Assembly (NCBI RefSeq): GCF_014203855.1
Contig: NZ_JACHJV010000001.1
Coordinates: forward strand, 62,001-126,000
Direction of reading: 5' to 3'
Source: Kitasatospora kifunensis
GTDB taxonomy: Bacteria; Actinomycetota; Actinomycetes; Streptomycetales; Streptomycetaceae
Length of the DNA: 64,000 bases
Below, piece after piece: positions 6,771 through 15,200 of this stretch (position 1 is the stretch's first letter; each line of letters opens with the position of its first letter). The position numbers and the translations under genes are program-made. The notes below the pieces were generated by a model that saw only the letters and a program-made list of their open reading frames with translations, was not told the DNA's origin and made no database searches.

Positions 6771-8168
6771 TCAGCTGCCGGTCGCCGAGCGGGATCGGGC
6801 CTCCCACCAGGCGCGGCCCTCGGGCGGCAGGGTGTCGATCGGGTCGTAGGAGTGGAACTGCGCGTGCTCGTCGGCGCCGGTCCAGCGCGCGATGCCGCGC
6901 ACCGGGTCGTAGTCGGCGGCCTGGTGGACCCAGCGCTTGCCCAGGTCGGGTACGTCGGCCACCAGGCGCGGGGTGGCGAAGCCGGGCAGCCAGCCCATCA
7001 GGGCCGCCTGGAGCCGCTGGGCCTGGTGCAGCGGGGTACGCCAGTGCTCGCTGTGCGGGACCATGTCGCACAGGTAGAAGTAGTAGGGCACCACCTGGGC
7101 CTCGTCCTGGAGCGCGAAGCAGAGGTCGAGCAGTGCCTCGGGGGTGTCGTTGACGCCGCGCAGCAGGACGCCCTGGTTGCGCACGTCGCGCACTCCGGTG
7201 GCCAGCACGGCGCGGGCCGCCTCGGCCGCCAACGGGGTGATGCTCTGCACGGTGTTGGCGTGGGTGTGCACGGCCAGACCCACCCCGCGCCGCCCTGCCA
7301 GCCGGGCGATCCGGGACAGTCCGTCCAACACCTCCTGCTGCAGCCAGTGCTGAGGAAGCGTCAGCAACGCCTTCGAGGCCAGCCGGATGTCACGGATCGA
7401 GTCGATGGTCAGCAACTCGGCGAGGAAGGACTCCAGTCTGGGCCAGGGCAGGTTGCCGAGGTCGCCACCGGAGACCACCACGTCGCGCACCGTCCGGTTG
7501 GCCCGCAGGTAGTCGAGCATGGCGGGGTAGCGGGCGGCGGGCTTGGCCGTGAAGCGGCGCTTGTCGGTACCCGGGGTGGGCGGGCCGACCAGGTCCATCC
7601 GGGTGCAGTGGCCGCAGTACTGCGGGCAGGTGGCGAGCAGTTCGGCGAGCACCTTGGTCGGGTAGCGGTGGGTGAGTCCCTCCGCCACCCACATCTGCGC
7701 CTCGTGCAGCGAGTCGCGCTCGGCCAGCGGATGGGAGGGCCACTGCGCGCAGCGGTCCCCCGCCAGCGGAAGCATGTAGCGGCGCACCGGGTCGCTCAGG
7801 AAGTCCTCGGTGAGCGAGCCGGGGCCGGCCGGCTCCCGGTGCGGTGCCACGGTGTTGAGCATCTGCGGCGGCATCAGCAGCGGCATGGTGGCGAACTTCT
7901 GCTGGTCCAGGGCGAGATCGTCGTAGATCTCGTCGCCCAGCAGGGTGCCGAGCACCTCGCGCAGCTGGCGCGGGTTCCGAATGCTGTGGGCGCGCTGCCA
8001 GCGCGGTGAGCGCCACTGCTCGACACTCACCGCGCGCCAGCCGGGAAAGCGCCGCCAGTCGGGTTCGAGGAGTTCGCGCCGCTGGTAGCGGTAGGCCGTC
8101 GATCCGGCGATCCCGCGCGGGGCCTCGTCACCCAACCGGGCGGCGGTCAACGACAAGTGATCAGCCAT
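6771..8168 (-). CDS. KamA-family radical SAM aminomutase (lysine 2,3-aminomutase-like)
   Basis: A protein of 465 residues. TCPQYCGHCTR (about 180-190) supplies the CxxxCxxC cysteines for the 4Fe-4S/SAM cluster. The C-terminal barrel retains NQGVLLRGVND, YYFYLCDMVPHSEHW (Asp about 367) and ADVPDLGK (Lys about 406). By comparison with clostridial lysine 2,3-aminomutase these match the substrate Asp pair and the PLP lysine, although the usual PGGGGK is altered to PDLGK. The retained acidic pair fits lysine as substrate and beta-lysine as product (inference). The start has GGAGAG 5 nt upstream. It is divergent from the first NRPS gene and so probably co-regulated, supplying a building block. Confidence 0.85.
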   Translation of the reverse strand: MADHLSLTAARLGDEAPRGIAGSTAYRYQRRELLEPDWRRFPGWRAVSVEQWRSPRWQRAHSIRNPRQLREVLGTLLGDEIYDDLALDQQKFATMPLLMPPQMLNTVAPHREPAGPGSLTEDFLSDPVRRYMLPLAGDRCAQWPSHPLAERDSLHEAQMWVAEGLTHRYPTKVLAELLATCPQYCGHCTRMDLVGPPTPGTDKRRFTAKPAARYPAMLDYLRANRTVRDVVVSGGDLGNLPWPRLESFLAELLTIDSIRDIRLASKALLTLPQHWLQQEVLDGLSRIARLAGRRGVGLAVHTHANTVQSITPLAAEAARAVLATGVRDVRNQGVLLRGVNDTPEALLDLCFALQDEAQVVPYYFYLCDMVPHSEHWRTPLHQAQRLQAALMGWLPGFATPRLVADVPDLGKRWVHQAADYDPVRGIARWTGADEHAQFHSYDPIDTLPPEGRAWWEARSRSATGS

Positions 8169-8292
8169 CAGGTCTCTCCACAGGGCGGGGCGGCGGGGGC
8201 GACGGGGGCGCGACGGCGAACGACGCGCACCAGGAAGGAAGGACGGGCAGGATCTGACGGCCCGTCCGAATTCTGCATGGTCGCGGATCGCC

Positions 8293-8349
8293 GTCCATGG
8301 CTCGTCAGGTCGAGGTCCAGTGCGTCCAGCGCGCGTCCAGCGGCGTCCA
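8293..8349. promoter_or_regulatory. GTCCA direct-repeat array, candidate SARP operator
   Basis: GTCCA occurs at 8293, 8315, 8324, 8335 and 8345, that is at spacings of 22, 9, 11 and 10 bp, all on one strand in the 349-bp non-coding region between kamA-like (start 8168) and the first NRPS gene (start 8518). SARP activators bind short direct repeats one helical turn apart near their target promoters, and a SARP gene ends this cluster at 33-35 kb. No other gene is seen in this region. The NRPS start at 8518 has AAGGAG upstream. Confidence 0.5.
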
Positions 8350-8517
8350 CTCGACGTCGGGAGCCATCCGCCAGACTCCTGCCCGGGTCGCCGTGGCGCT
8401 CCGCGGGCGGCCTCTGCCCGTCCCCCGCACCCGCCCCGCACCCGCCCTCGCACCCGCAGCACCCCGCCGCAGCAGCAGCCACGCCCGTGCGGGCTGCCCG
8501 AGACAAGGAGTTAGCCG

Positions 8518-11500
8518 ATGCCGTCCACCCGGCCCGAGCACCCCGGCGACCCGAGCGGCCGCCAAGACCTGGTCGGCCTGCGCGAGCGGCTGGCGGCGCT
8601 CTGGTGCGAGCTGCTCGGCCTGCCGGCCGTCGGCCCCACCGAGGACTTCTTCGCGCTCGGCGGGCACAGCCTGCTGGCCACCCGCCTGGCCACCCGGATC
8701 CGCACCGAGTTGGGGCTGCCGGTCACCATGGAGCAGGTCTTCACCCACCCCACCACCGCGGGCCTGGCCCAGGCGCTCGGCGCCGAGCAGTCGGGAGTGG
8801 ACCCGAGCGAGGCCGACCCGACGGCGGCCGAGCCGATCCGGCACCTGCCGCGCACCGGTCACGATCTGCCGCTCAGCTTCCCGCAGGAGCGGATCTGGCT
8901 GCTCCAGCGGCTGGTGCCGCACACCACCGCCTACAACTTCCAGTGCGCGCTCACGCTGCGCGGCGCACTCGACGTGCCCGCGCTGGAGGCCGCGTACACC
9001 GAGATCGTGCGACGGCACGAGATCCTGCGCACCTCCTTCCACGAGGTGGCGGGACGGCCCGTGCAGCGGGTCCATCCGCCGTTCGCGGTGCTGCTGCCCG
9101 TGCAGCCGGTACCCGGCGCCACCGAAGCCGAACGCCGCGCTGCGCTACCGGAGTTGATCCGCCAGGCACTGGCCGACGGCTTCGACACCGGCAAGCTGCC
9201 GCTGGTACGCTGGCGGCTGCTGCGACTGTCCGCCACCGAGCACGTGCTGGTCCAGGTGGAGCACCACTTCGTGCACGACGGCTGGTCGCTCGGGGTGCTG
9301 CTCGGCGAGCTGGTGACGCTCTACCGGGCGGCGGCGGCCGGCCGTCAGGCCGAACTCCCTGAGCTGGAGTACCAGTTCGGCGAGCTGGCGGCGCACACCC
9401 GGGCGGAGATCGCCGGTCCCCGACTGGAGCGCGAACTGGCCTACTGGCAGCGGAAACTGGCCGGACTGCCGGCGCTGCTGGAGTTGCCACTGGACCGCCC
9501 TCGCCCGCCCCGCCAGAGTTTCGCCGGCGCCGTGCACAAGGAACTCCTGGCCCCCGGCCTGTACGAGGAGTTGAAGGCGCTCGGGCGGGACTGCGGCGCA
9601 ACCCTGTTCATGCTGCTCAGTGCCGCGTTCAGCACGCTGCTGCACCGGGTCAGCGGCAGCACCGACGTGCTGACCGCCACCGGCGTGGCCAACCGGCGCC
9701 TGCCGCAGAGCGAGCCGCTGCTCGGCATGTTCGTCAACACGCTGCCGCTGCGCACCGATCTGAGCGGTGACCCGAGCTTCCGTGAGCTGGTGGCCCGGGT
9801 CCGGGCCGCCACGCTGGAGCTCTACGCCCACCAGGACGCGCCGTTCGAGAAGGTGGTCGCGGTGGTCCGCCCGGATCGCGACCTCAGCTACAACCCGCTC
9901 TACCAGGTCATGTTCAGCTTCCACGACGCGGCGGTGCCGGACCTGGAACTGGCCGAGGACGAGGACCAGGACGAAGCGGATGGCGGCGGGCCCGGGACGG
10001 CGGGCGGCGGACCCGGGACGGCGGGCGGCGAGCCCGGGACGGACGGTGGTGCGCTGCGGGCCGAGTTGGAGCTGCTGCACAACGGCACCGCCAAGGCCGA
10101 CCTCAATGTCATCGTGGTGCCCCGGCCCGAGCAGCGTGCGGGGCTGGGCGTCCAGCGGCCGGGCGGCGGGCTGGTGGGCGCGCCGGACGACGGTGTGCTG
10201 ATCTGGTGGGAGTACTCCACCGACCTGTTCGACCCCGAGACTGTGGCCGCCCTCGCGGGGCACTACCAGGCACTGCTGCGCGCGATCGTCGCCGATCCCA
10301 ACCGCCCGGTCTCACGGCTCGACCTGCTGGACGCGGCGCAGGAAGCGGCCCTGCGGGCGGCCGGCAGTGGAGCGCAGCGTCCTTGGCCGGAGGGGGAGTT
10401 GGTGCCGGCCGCGATCGCGGCGCGGGCCGCCGAGCAGCCCGCCGCCGCGGCGCTGGTCGCGGCGGACGGGACGGTCTGGAGCCGGCAGCGGCTCAACGAC
10501 GCCGCCGGGCGCATCGCGGCGCGGCTGCGGGCGCTCGGGGTGCAGCCGGAGGACCGGGTGCCGCTGGTGCTACCGCGTGGCCCGCAGGGGATCGCCGCGC
10601 AGCTGGGCGTGCTGCGCGCGGGCGCGCTCTACCTGCCGCTGGACCCGGAGCAGCCGGCCGAGCGGATCGCCGCGCTGATCACGGACTGCGAGCCGGCTCT
10701 CGCGGTGACCACGGCGGCGCTGCGCGCCATGCTGCCGGGCGACTGGCGGACGGTGGAGGAGTTGCTGGCGGACGGGGAACTGGCGGACACGGGCTGGGAA
10801 CTGGTGCCCGCCCAGGCCGCCTACGCGATCTACACCTCGGGCTCCACCGGCCGCCCCAAGGCGGTCACCGTGACCCACGCGGGCCTGGCCAACCTGGTCG
10901 GCTGGCACCGCGAGCGCTTCGAGCTGACCGAGGCGGACCGGGTCGCCCACCTGGCCGGCCTCGGCTTCGACGCCTCGGTCTGGGAGGTCTACCCGGCACT
11001 GGCGGCCGGCGCCACGGTGCTGCCGGTACCCGAGGAGGTCCGCCGGGACGCCGTGGCGCTGCGCGACTGGCTGGTCGAGCAGCGGATCACCGTGAGCTTC
11101 GCGCCGACCCCGCTGGCCGAGCGACTGCTCGCGCTTGCCTGGCCGGCCGACACCGCGCTGCGCTACCTGCTCGCCGGTGGCGATCGGCTGCGCCGTCGGC
11201 CCCCGGCCGCACTGCCGTTCACCCTGGTCAACGCGTACGGCCCGACCGAGCACACGGTGGTGGCCAGCAGCGCCGCCGTCGCTGCGGAGGGCACCGGGCT
11301 GCCCTCGATCGGCACGGCCGTGGACAACACCCGGCTGCTCGTCCTGGACGCCGCCGGGCGCCCGGTACCGCCGGGGCTGCCCGGCGAGCTGTACCTGGCG
11401 GGGCCCGGCGTGGCGCGCGGCTATCTCGGCGATCCGGCGCGCAGTGCGGCCGCTTTCCGTCCCGAGGCGGACGGTCCGCCCGGCAGCCGGATGTACCGCA

Positions 11501-12228
11501 CCGGGGACCGGGTGCGGCTGCGGCGCGATGGCGAGTTGGACTTCCTGGGCCGGGTGGACCAGCAGGTGCAGGTGCGCGGGGTCCGGATCGAGCCGGGCGA
11601 GATCGAACACGTGCTGCTGCGGCATCCGGCGGTGGCAGCCGCGGTGGTGGTGCTGCGCGGCGAGGGCGAGGGTGCGGCGCTCGCCGGATACGTGGTGCCG
11701 GGCGAGGCGGCAGCCGGGCTGGACCCGGCCGAACTGCGCGGCTTCCTGGCCGGCCGGCTGCCGTTGCACCTGGTACCGACCGCCTGGGCGATCCTGGACG
11801 CCCTGCCGCTGACCGCGAGCGGCAAGCCGGACCTGGCCGCGTTGCCCGAGCCCACCGGCGGCCGGCGGGCGGCCGAGCCGCTCGGCACGGCCGCCGAGCG
11901 GCGGGTGGCCGAGGCCTGGTCGGCGGTGCTCGGCGCGCCGGTCGAGGACCGCAACGCCGACTTCTTCGCGCTCGGCGGGCACTCCCTGGCGGGCTATCAG
12001 GTGATGGCCGCGCTCGCGCCGGGCGCGCCGCTGCGGCTGCTGTTCGAGCACCCGACGGTTGCCGAGCTGGCCCGGGTGCTGGCGGAGACCACCGGCTCGT
12101 CAGGCGGCCCGGACGGCGAGGGCGCAGCCGCCGAGGATCCGACGGCCGGCCTGTCCGACGCGGAGATCGAGGCCCTGCTGGCCGCCTGGGACGGCGCGCC
12201 GACCGAAGCGACGGAGGAGATGCAGTGA
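8518..12228 (+). CDS. Non-ribosomal peptide synthetase, T-C-A-T (first of four)
   Basis: A protein of 1236 residues. Domains: carrier T0 (DFFALGGHSLL, Ser about 51), condensation (LSFPQERIW at about 119; active-site HHFVHDGWS at about 249), adenylation (TSGSTGRPK at about 774; LTASGKPDL at the end), carrier (FFALGGHSLAGYQV, Ser about 1156). The protein starts directly with a carrier and no A domain, so the first residue must be loaded in trans or by another protein. The A-domain pocket, aligned by eye to GrsA, reads D-A-W-F-L-G-A-V-V-K, close to leucine codes. The C domain has a Gly/Pro-rich repeat insertion (9983-10045). AAGGAG precedes the ATG. The next NRPS overlaps its stop by 4 nt. Confidence 0.95.
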   Translation: MPSTRPEHPGDPSGRQDLVGLRERLAALWCELLGLPAVGPTEDFFALGGHSLLATRLATRIRTELGLPVTMEQVFTHPTTAGLAQALGAEQSGVDPSEADPTAAEPIRHLPRTGHDLPLSFPQERIWLLQRLVPHTTAYNFQCALTLRGALDVPALEAAYTEIVRRHEILRTSFHEVAGRPVQRVHPPFAVLLPVQPVPGATEAERRAALPELIRQALADGFDTGKLPLVRWRLLRLSATEHVLVQVEHHFVHDGWSLGVLLGELVTLYRAAAAGRQAELPELEYQFGELAAHTRAEIAGPRLERELAYWQRKLAGLPALLELPLDRPRPPRQSFAGAVHKELLAPGLYEELKALGRDCGATLFMLLSAAFSTLLHRVSGSTDVLTATGVANRRLPQSEPLLGMFVNTLPLRTDLSGDPSFRELVARVRAATLELYAHQDAPFEKVVAVVRPDRDLSYNPLYQVMFSFHDAAVPDLELAEDEDQDEADGGGPGTAGGGPGTAGGEPGTDGGALRAELELLHNGTAKADLNVIVVPRPEQRAGLGVQRPGGGLVGAPDDGVLIWWEYSTDLFDPETVAALAGHYQALLRAIVADPNRPVSRLDLLDAAQEAALRAAGSGAQRPWPEGELVPAAIAARAAEQPAAAALVAADGTVWSRQRLNDAAGRIAARLRALGVQPEDRVPLVLPRGPQGIAAQLGVLRAGALYLPLDPEQPAERIAALITDCEPALAVTTAALRAMLPGDWRTVEELLADGELADTGWELVPAQAAYAIYTSGSTGRPKAVTVTHAGLANLVGWHRERFELTEADRVAHLAGLGFDASVWEVYPALAAGATVLPVPEEVRRDAVALRDWLVEQRITVSFAPTPLAERLLALAWPADTALRYLLAGGDRLRRRPPAALPFTLVNAYGPTEHTVVASSAAVAAEGTGLPSIGTAVDNTRLLVLDAAGRPVPPGLPGELYLAGPGVARGYLGDPARSAAAFRPEADGPPGSRMYRTGDRVRLRRDGELDFLGRVDQQVQVRGVRIEPGEIEHVLLRHPAVAAAVVVLRGEGEGAALAGYVVPGEAAAGLDPAELRGFLAGRLPLHLVPTAWAILDALPLTASGKPDLAALPEPTGGRRAAEPLGTAAERRVAEAWSAVLGAPVEDRNADFFALGGHSLAGYQVMAALAPGAPLRLLFEHPTVAELARVLAETTGSSGGPDGEGAAAEDPTAGLSDAEIEALLAAWDGAPTEATEEMQ
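9983..10045 (+). repeat. 21-bp in-frame tandem repeat (three copies) in the NRPS C domain
   Basis: Three 21-bp units (9983-10003, 10004-10024, 10025-10045) each contain GCGGCGGRCCCGGGACGG-like sequence and encode GGGPGTA-type repeats. They sit in the C-terminal half of the condensation domain, where most homologues have a short loop, and look like slippage expansion of a surface loop. Confidence 0.85.
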
Positions 12229-15200
12229 CCGAGCAGCCGCACCCCGCACCGCGCCCCACACCTACGCCGCTTTCCGCCGCCGAGAAGCGGCGCCTGGTGG
12301 CCGCCCGGCTCGCTGCCGGGCCCGGCGGCGGCGACGCGCCCCGGGGGCCCGCCGTCTTCCCGCTCGGCGCCCAGCAGCGCGGCGTCTGGTTCGCCGAGCA
12401 GGCCTCGCCGGGACGCTCCGCCTACCACATCTGCCGCTCGATCGGCATCGACGGACCGCTGCGGTTCGACGAACTTCGGTTGTCACTAGATGATCTGACG
12501 GTACGTCATGAAGCGCTGCGGACCAGCTTCACCGTCCGCGACGGCGTCCCGCTGCAGCAGGTGGCCCCTTCCGTCGAGGTGCGCCTGCCCCTCCAGCAGG
12601 TCGAGGACGATCCGGCAGCCGTGGCCCGGATCGTCCAGGCCGAGGCCGAGCAGGCCTTCGACCTGGCCGTCGGGCCGCTGCTGCGCTGCCGCCTGCTGCG
12701 CCACTCGCCGACCAGCCACCACCTCATACTGACGCTGCATCACATCATCGCGGACGGCTGGACGGTGGGTCGTCTGCTGCGCGATATCGGCGAACTCTAC
12801 GCGGCCCGCTGCCGGGGCGCGGCGCCCCAGTTGCCGCCCGCTCCCGGATACAGCGGCCACGCCCTGGCGCACCGCCGCTGGCTGGCCGGCCCGCAGGCGG
12901 CCCGATCCCTCACGCACTGGCTCGAACGGACCAGCGACGTACCGCTGTTGGAGCTTCCCACCGACCGCCCCCGGGTGGCTCGGGCCGGGCGACGTGGTGC
13001 CCTGATCCCGCTCACGCTGCCCGCCGAGGTGCTGCGTGGCCGGGACACCGAGGCCGCCGGCGGCACCGCGTTCCCCGGCGTGCTGACCGCCTTCGCCACC
13101 GTGCTGCACCGCTGGACCGGGCAGCGCGACTTCGCCCTCGGGGTGCCGGTGGCCGGGCGCACCGGTGCCGACTGGTGGCAGAGCGCCGGCTTGTTCGCCG
13201 ACTTCCAGCCGCTGCGCGTCGACCTGGCCGGCGACCCCACGTTCGCCGCCGCGACCGAACGGACGCGGCAGGCGCTGCTGTCCGGCCTCGACCACCCGGG
13301 GATCCCGTTCGACCGACTGGTGGAGGAGTTGCGATCGGCTCGACTGCCAGGCCGCAACCCGGTGTTCGACGTGGCGTGCAGCATGCTCAGCGGCCATCGC
13401 GAGGAGCTCACGCTGCCCGGCCTGGACACCACCGTCGAGCGGATCTACGCGGGCGGGGCCAAGTTGGACCTGAGCCTGGAGCTGGCCGAGCAGCCCGACG
13501 GCGGGGCCAAGGGCCATCTGGAGTACGACCGCGACCTGTTCGACGCCGCCACCGCCCACCGACTGGCCGATCACCTGCTGCGGCTCAGCCGGGCGGCGGC
13601 AGCGCAACCGCACACCGCGCTCAGCGCCCTGGAGTTGCTGGATCCGGCCGAGCGCGGCGAGCTGATCCGGCTGGGCACGCCGCCGGTGGCCGACTACCCC
13701 GCCGACACTCCGATCGCCGAGCTGTTCCGGCAGGTCGCGGCCCGGCGCGGCGACCAACTCGCCCTCGCACCGGCCGAGTCCGCCCAGCTCGGCAGCCCTG
13801 AGGCGGTCAGCTATCGCGCGCTGGACGCCTGGTCCGATGCCGTGGCGGCCGAGCTGGCCGGGTGCGGAGTGCGCCGGGGCGAGTTCGTCGGCGTGGCGGG
13901 CGGGCGATCGGTGCGGTATGTGGTGGCGCTGCTCGGCATCCTCAAGTGCGGTGCCGCCTACGTCCCGCTCGACCTCGGCCAGCCGCCGGAGCGGACGGCG
14001 CTGCTGATCGAGCAGGCCGGGCTCACGATCGTGCTGGACAGCGGATCAGGCACACCGTCACCGGAGTTGGGCATCCCCGTGCTGCCACTGCCCGGGCCGC
14101 GCGACGACGCGCTGCCGCCCGTGGTGCACGGCGAGGGACTCGATCCGGCATACCTGATGTTCACCTCGGGCTCGACCGGTGTGCCCAAGGGCGTGGCGGT
14201 GCCGAACCGGGCCGTGGTCCGCCTGGTGCGCGGTGGCCGGTTCGCCGCGATGACCGAGCAGATGCGCTGGCTCGCGCTGGCGCCACCCGAGTTCGACGCC
14301 TCGACACTGGAGCTGTGGGCGCCGCTGCTGGCCGGCGGGGTGCTGCTGATCGGGCCGCCCGGCGTGCCCGACCTCCAAGGCCTCGGCGCGCTGATCGAGC
14401 GTTCGGGGACCACCTCGCTCTGGCTGACCGCCGGACTGTTCCACGCGATGGCCGAGGAGAACCCGCAGGGCCTGCGCCCGCTGCGCCAGCTCCTTGCGGG
14501 TGGCGATGTGCTGGCACCCCGTCAGGTCAAGGCCGCGCTGGCGGCGGTCGCGGGACCGGTGGTCAACGGCTACGGACCCACCGAGAACACCACGTTCACC
14601 ACCTGCCAGGTGCTGCGTACGCCCGAGGAGGTGAGCGACCCGGTGCCGATCGGTCGGCCGGTCGAGGGCAGCACCGTCTACCTGGTGGACGGCCACGGCA
14701 ACCTGGTGCCACGCGGTGCGGTCGGTGAACTGTGGACCGGCGGCGACGGCGTCGCGCTCGGCTACCTGGGCCACCCGGCGCGCACCGCCGAGCGCTTCGT
14801 CCCCGACCCCTTCGATCCGCGTCCGGGGCGCCGCCTGTACCGCACCGGGGACCGGGCCCGCTGGCGCGGTGACGGCACGCTGGAGTTCCTCGGCCGGGCC
14901 GACGGGCAGATCAAGCTGCGCGGCTTTCGGATCGAGCCGGGCGAGGTGGAGAACGCCCTCACCGAGCACCCGCGCGCCGCGCAGGCGGCCGTTGCGGTGC
15001 GCCCGCTGCCGGGCGGCGACAAGCACCTGATCGCCTGGGTGGTGCCGTCCGAGCCGGGAGGACCGGACGAGGGGCTGGTGGCCGAGCTGCGTGAGTGGCT
15101 GCTCGGCCGGCTGCCCGCCCACCTGGTCCCGGGCCGGATCGTGCTGCTGGAACGGCTGCCGTTGGGGCCGACCGGCAAGGTGGACCGCCGCGCGCTGGTG

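Noticed and set aside
10206..12224. Upstream extension of the second NRPS open frame
   Set aside because: This part is an alternate frame of the first NRPS gene. The first NRPS is intact to 12228, and the second begins at the GTGA overlap with its own GGAGGAG.
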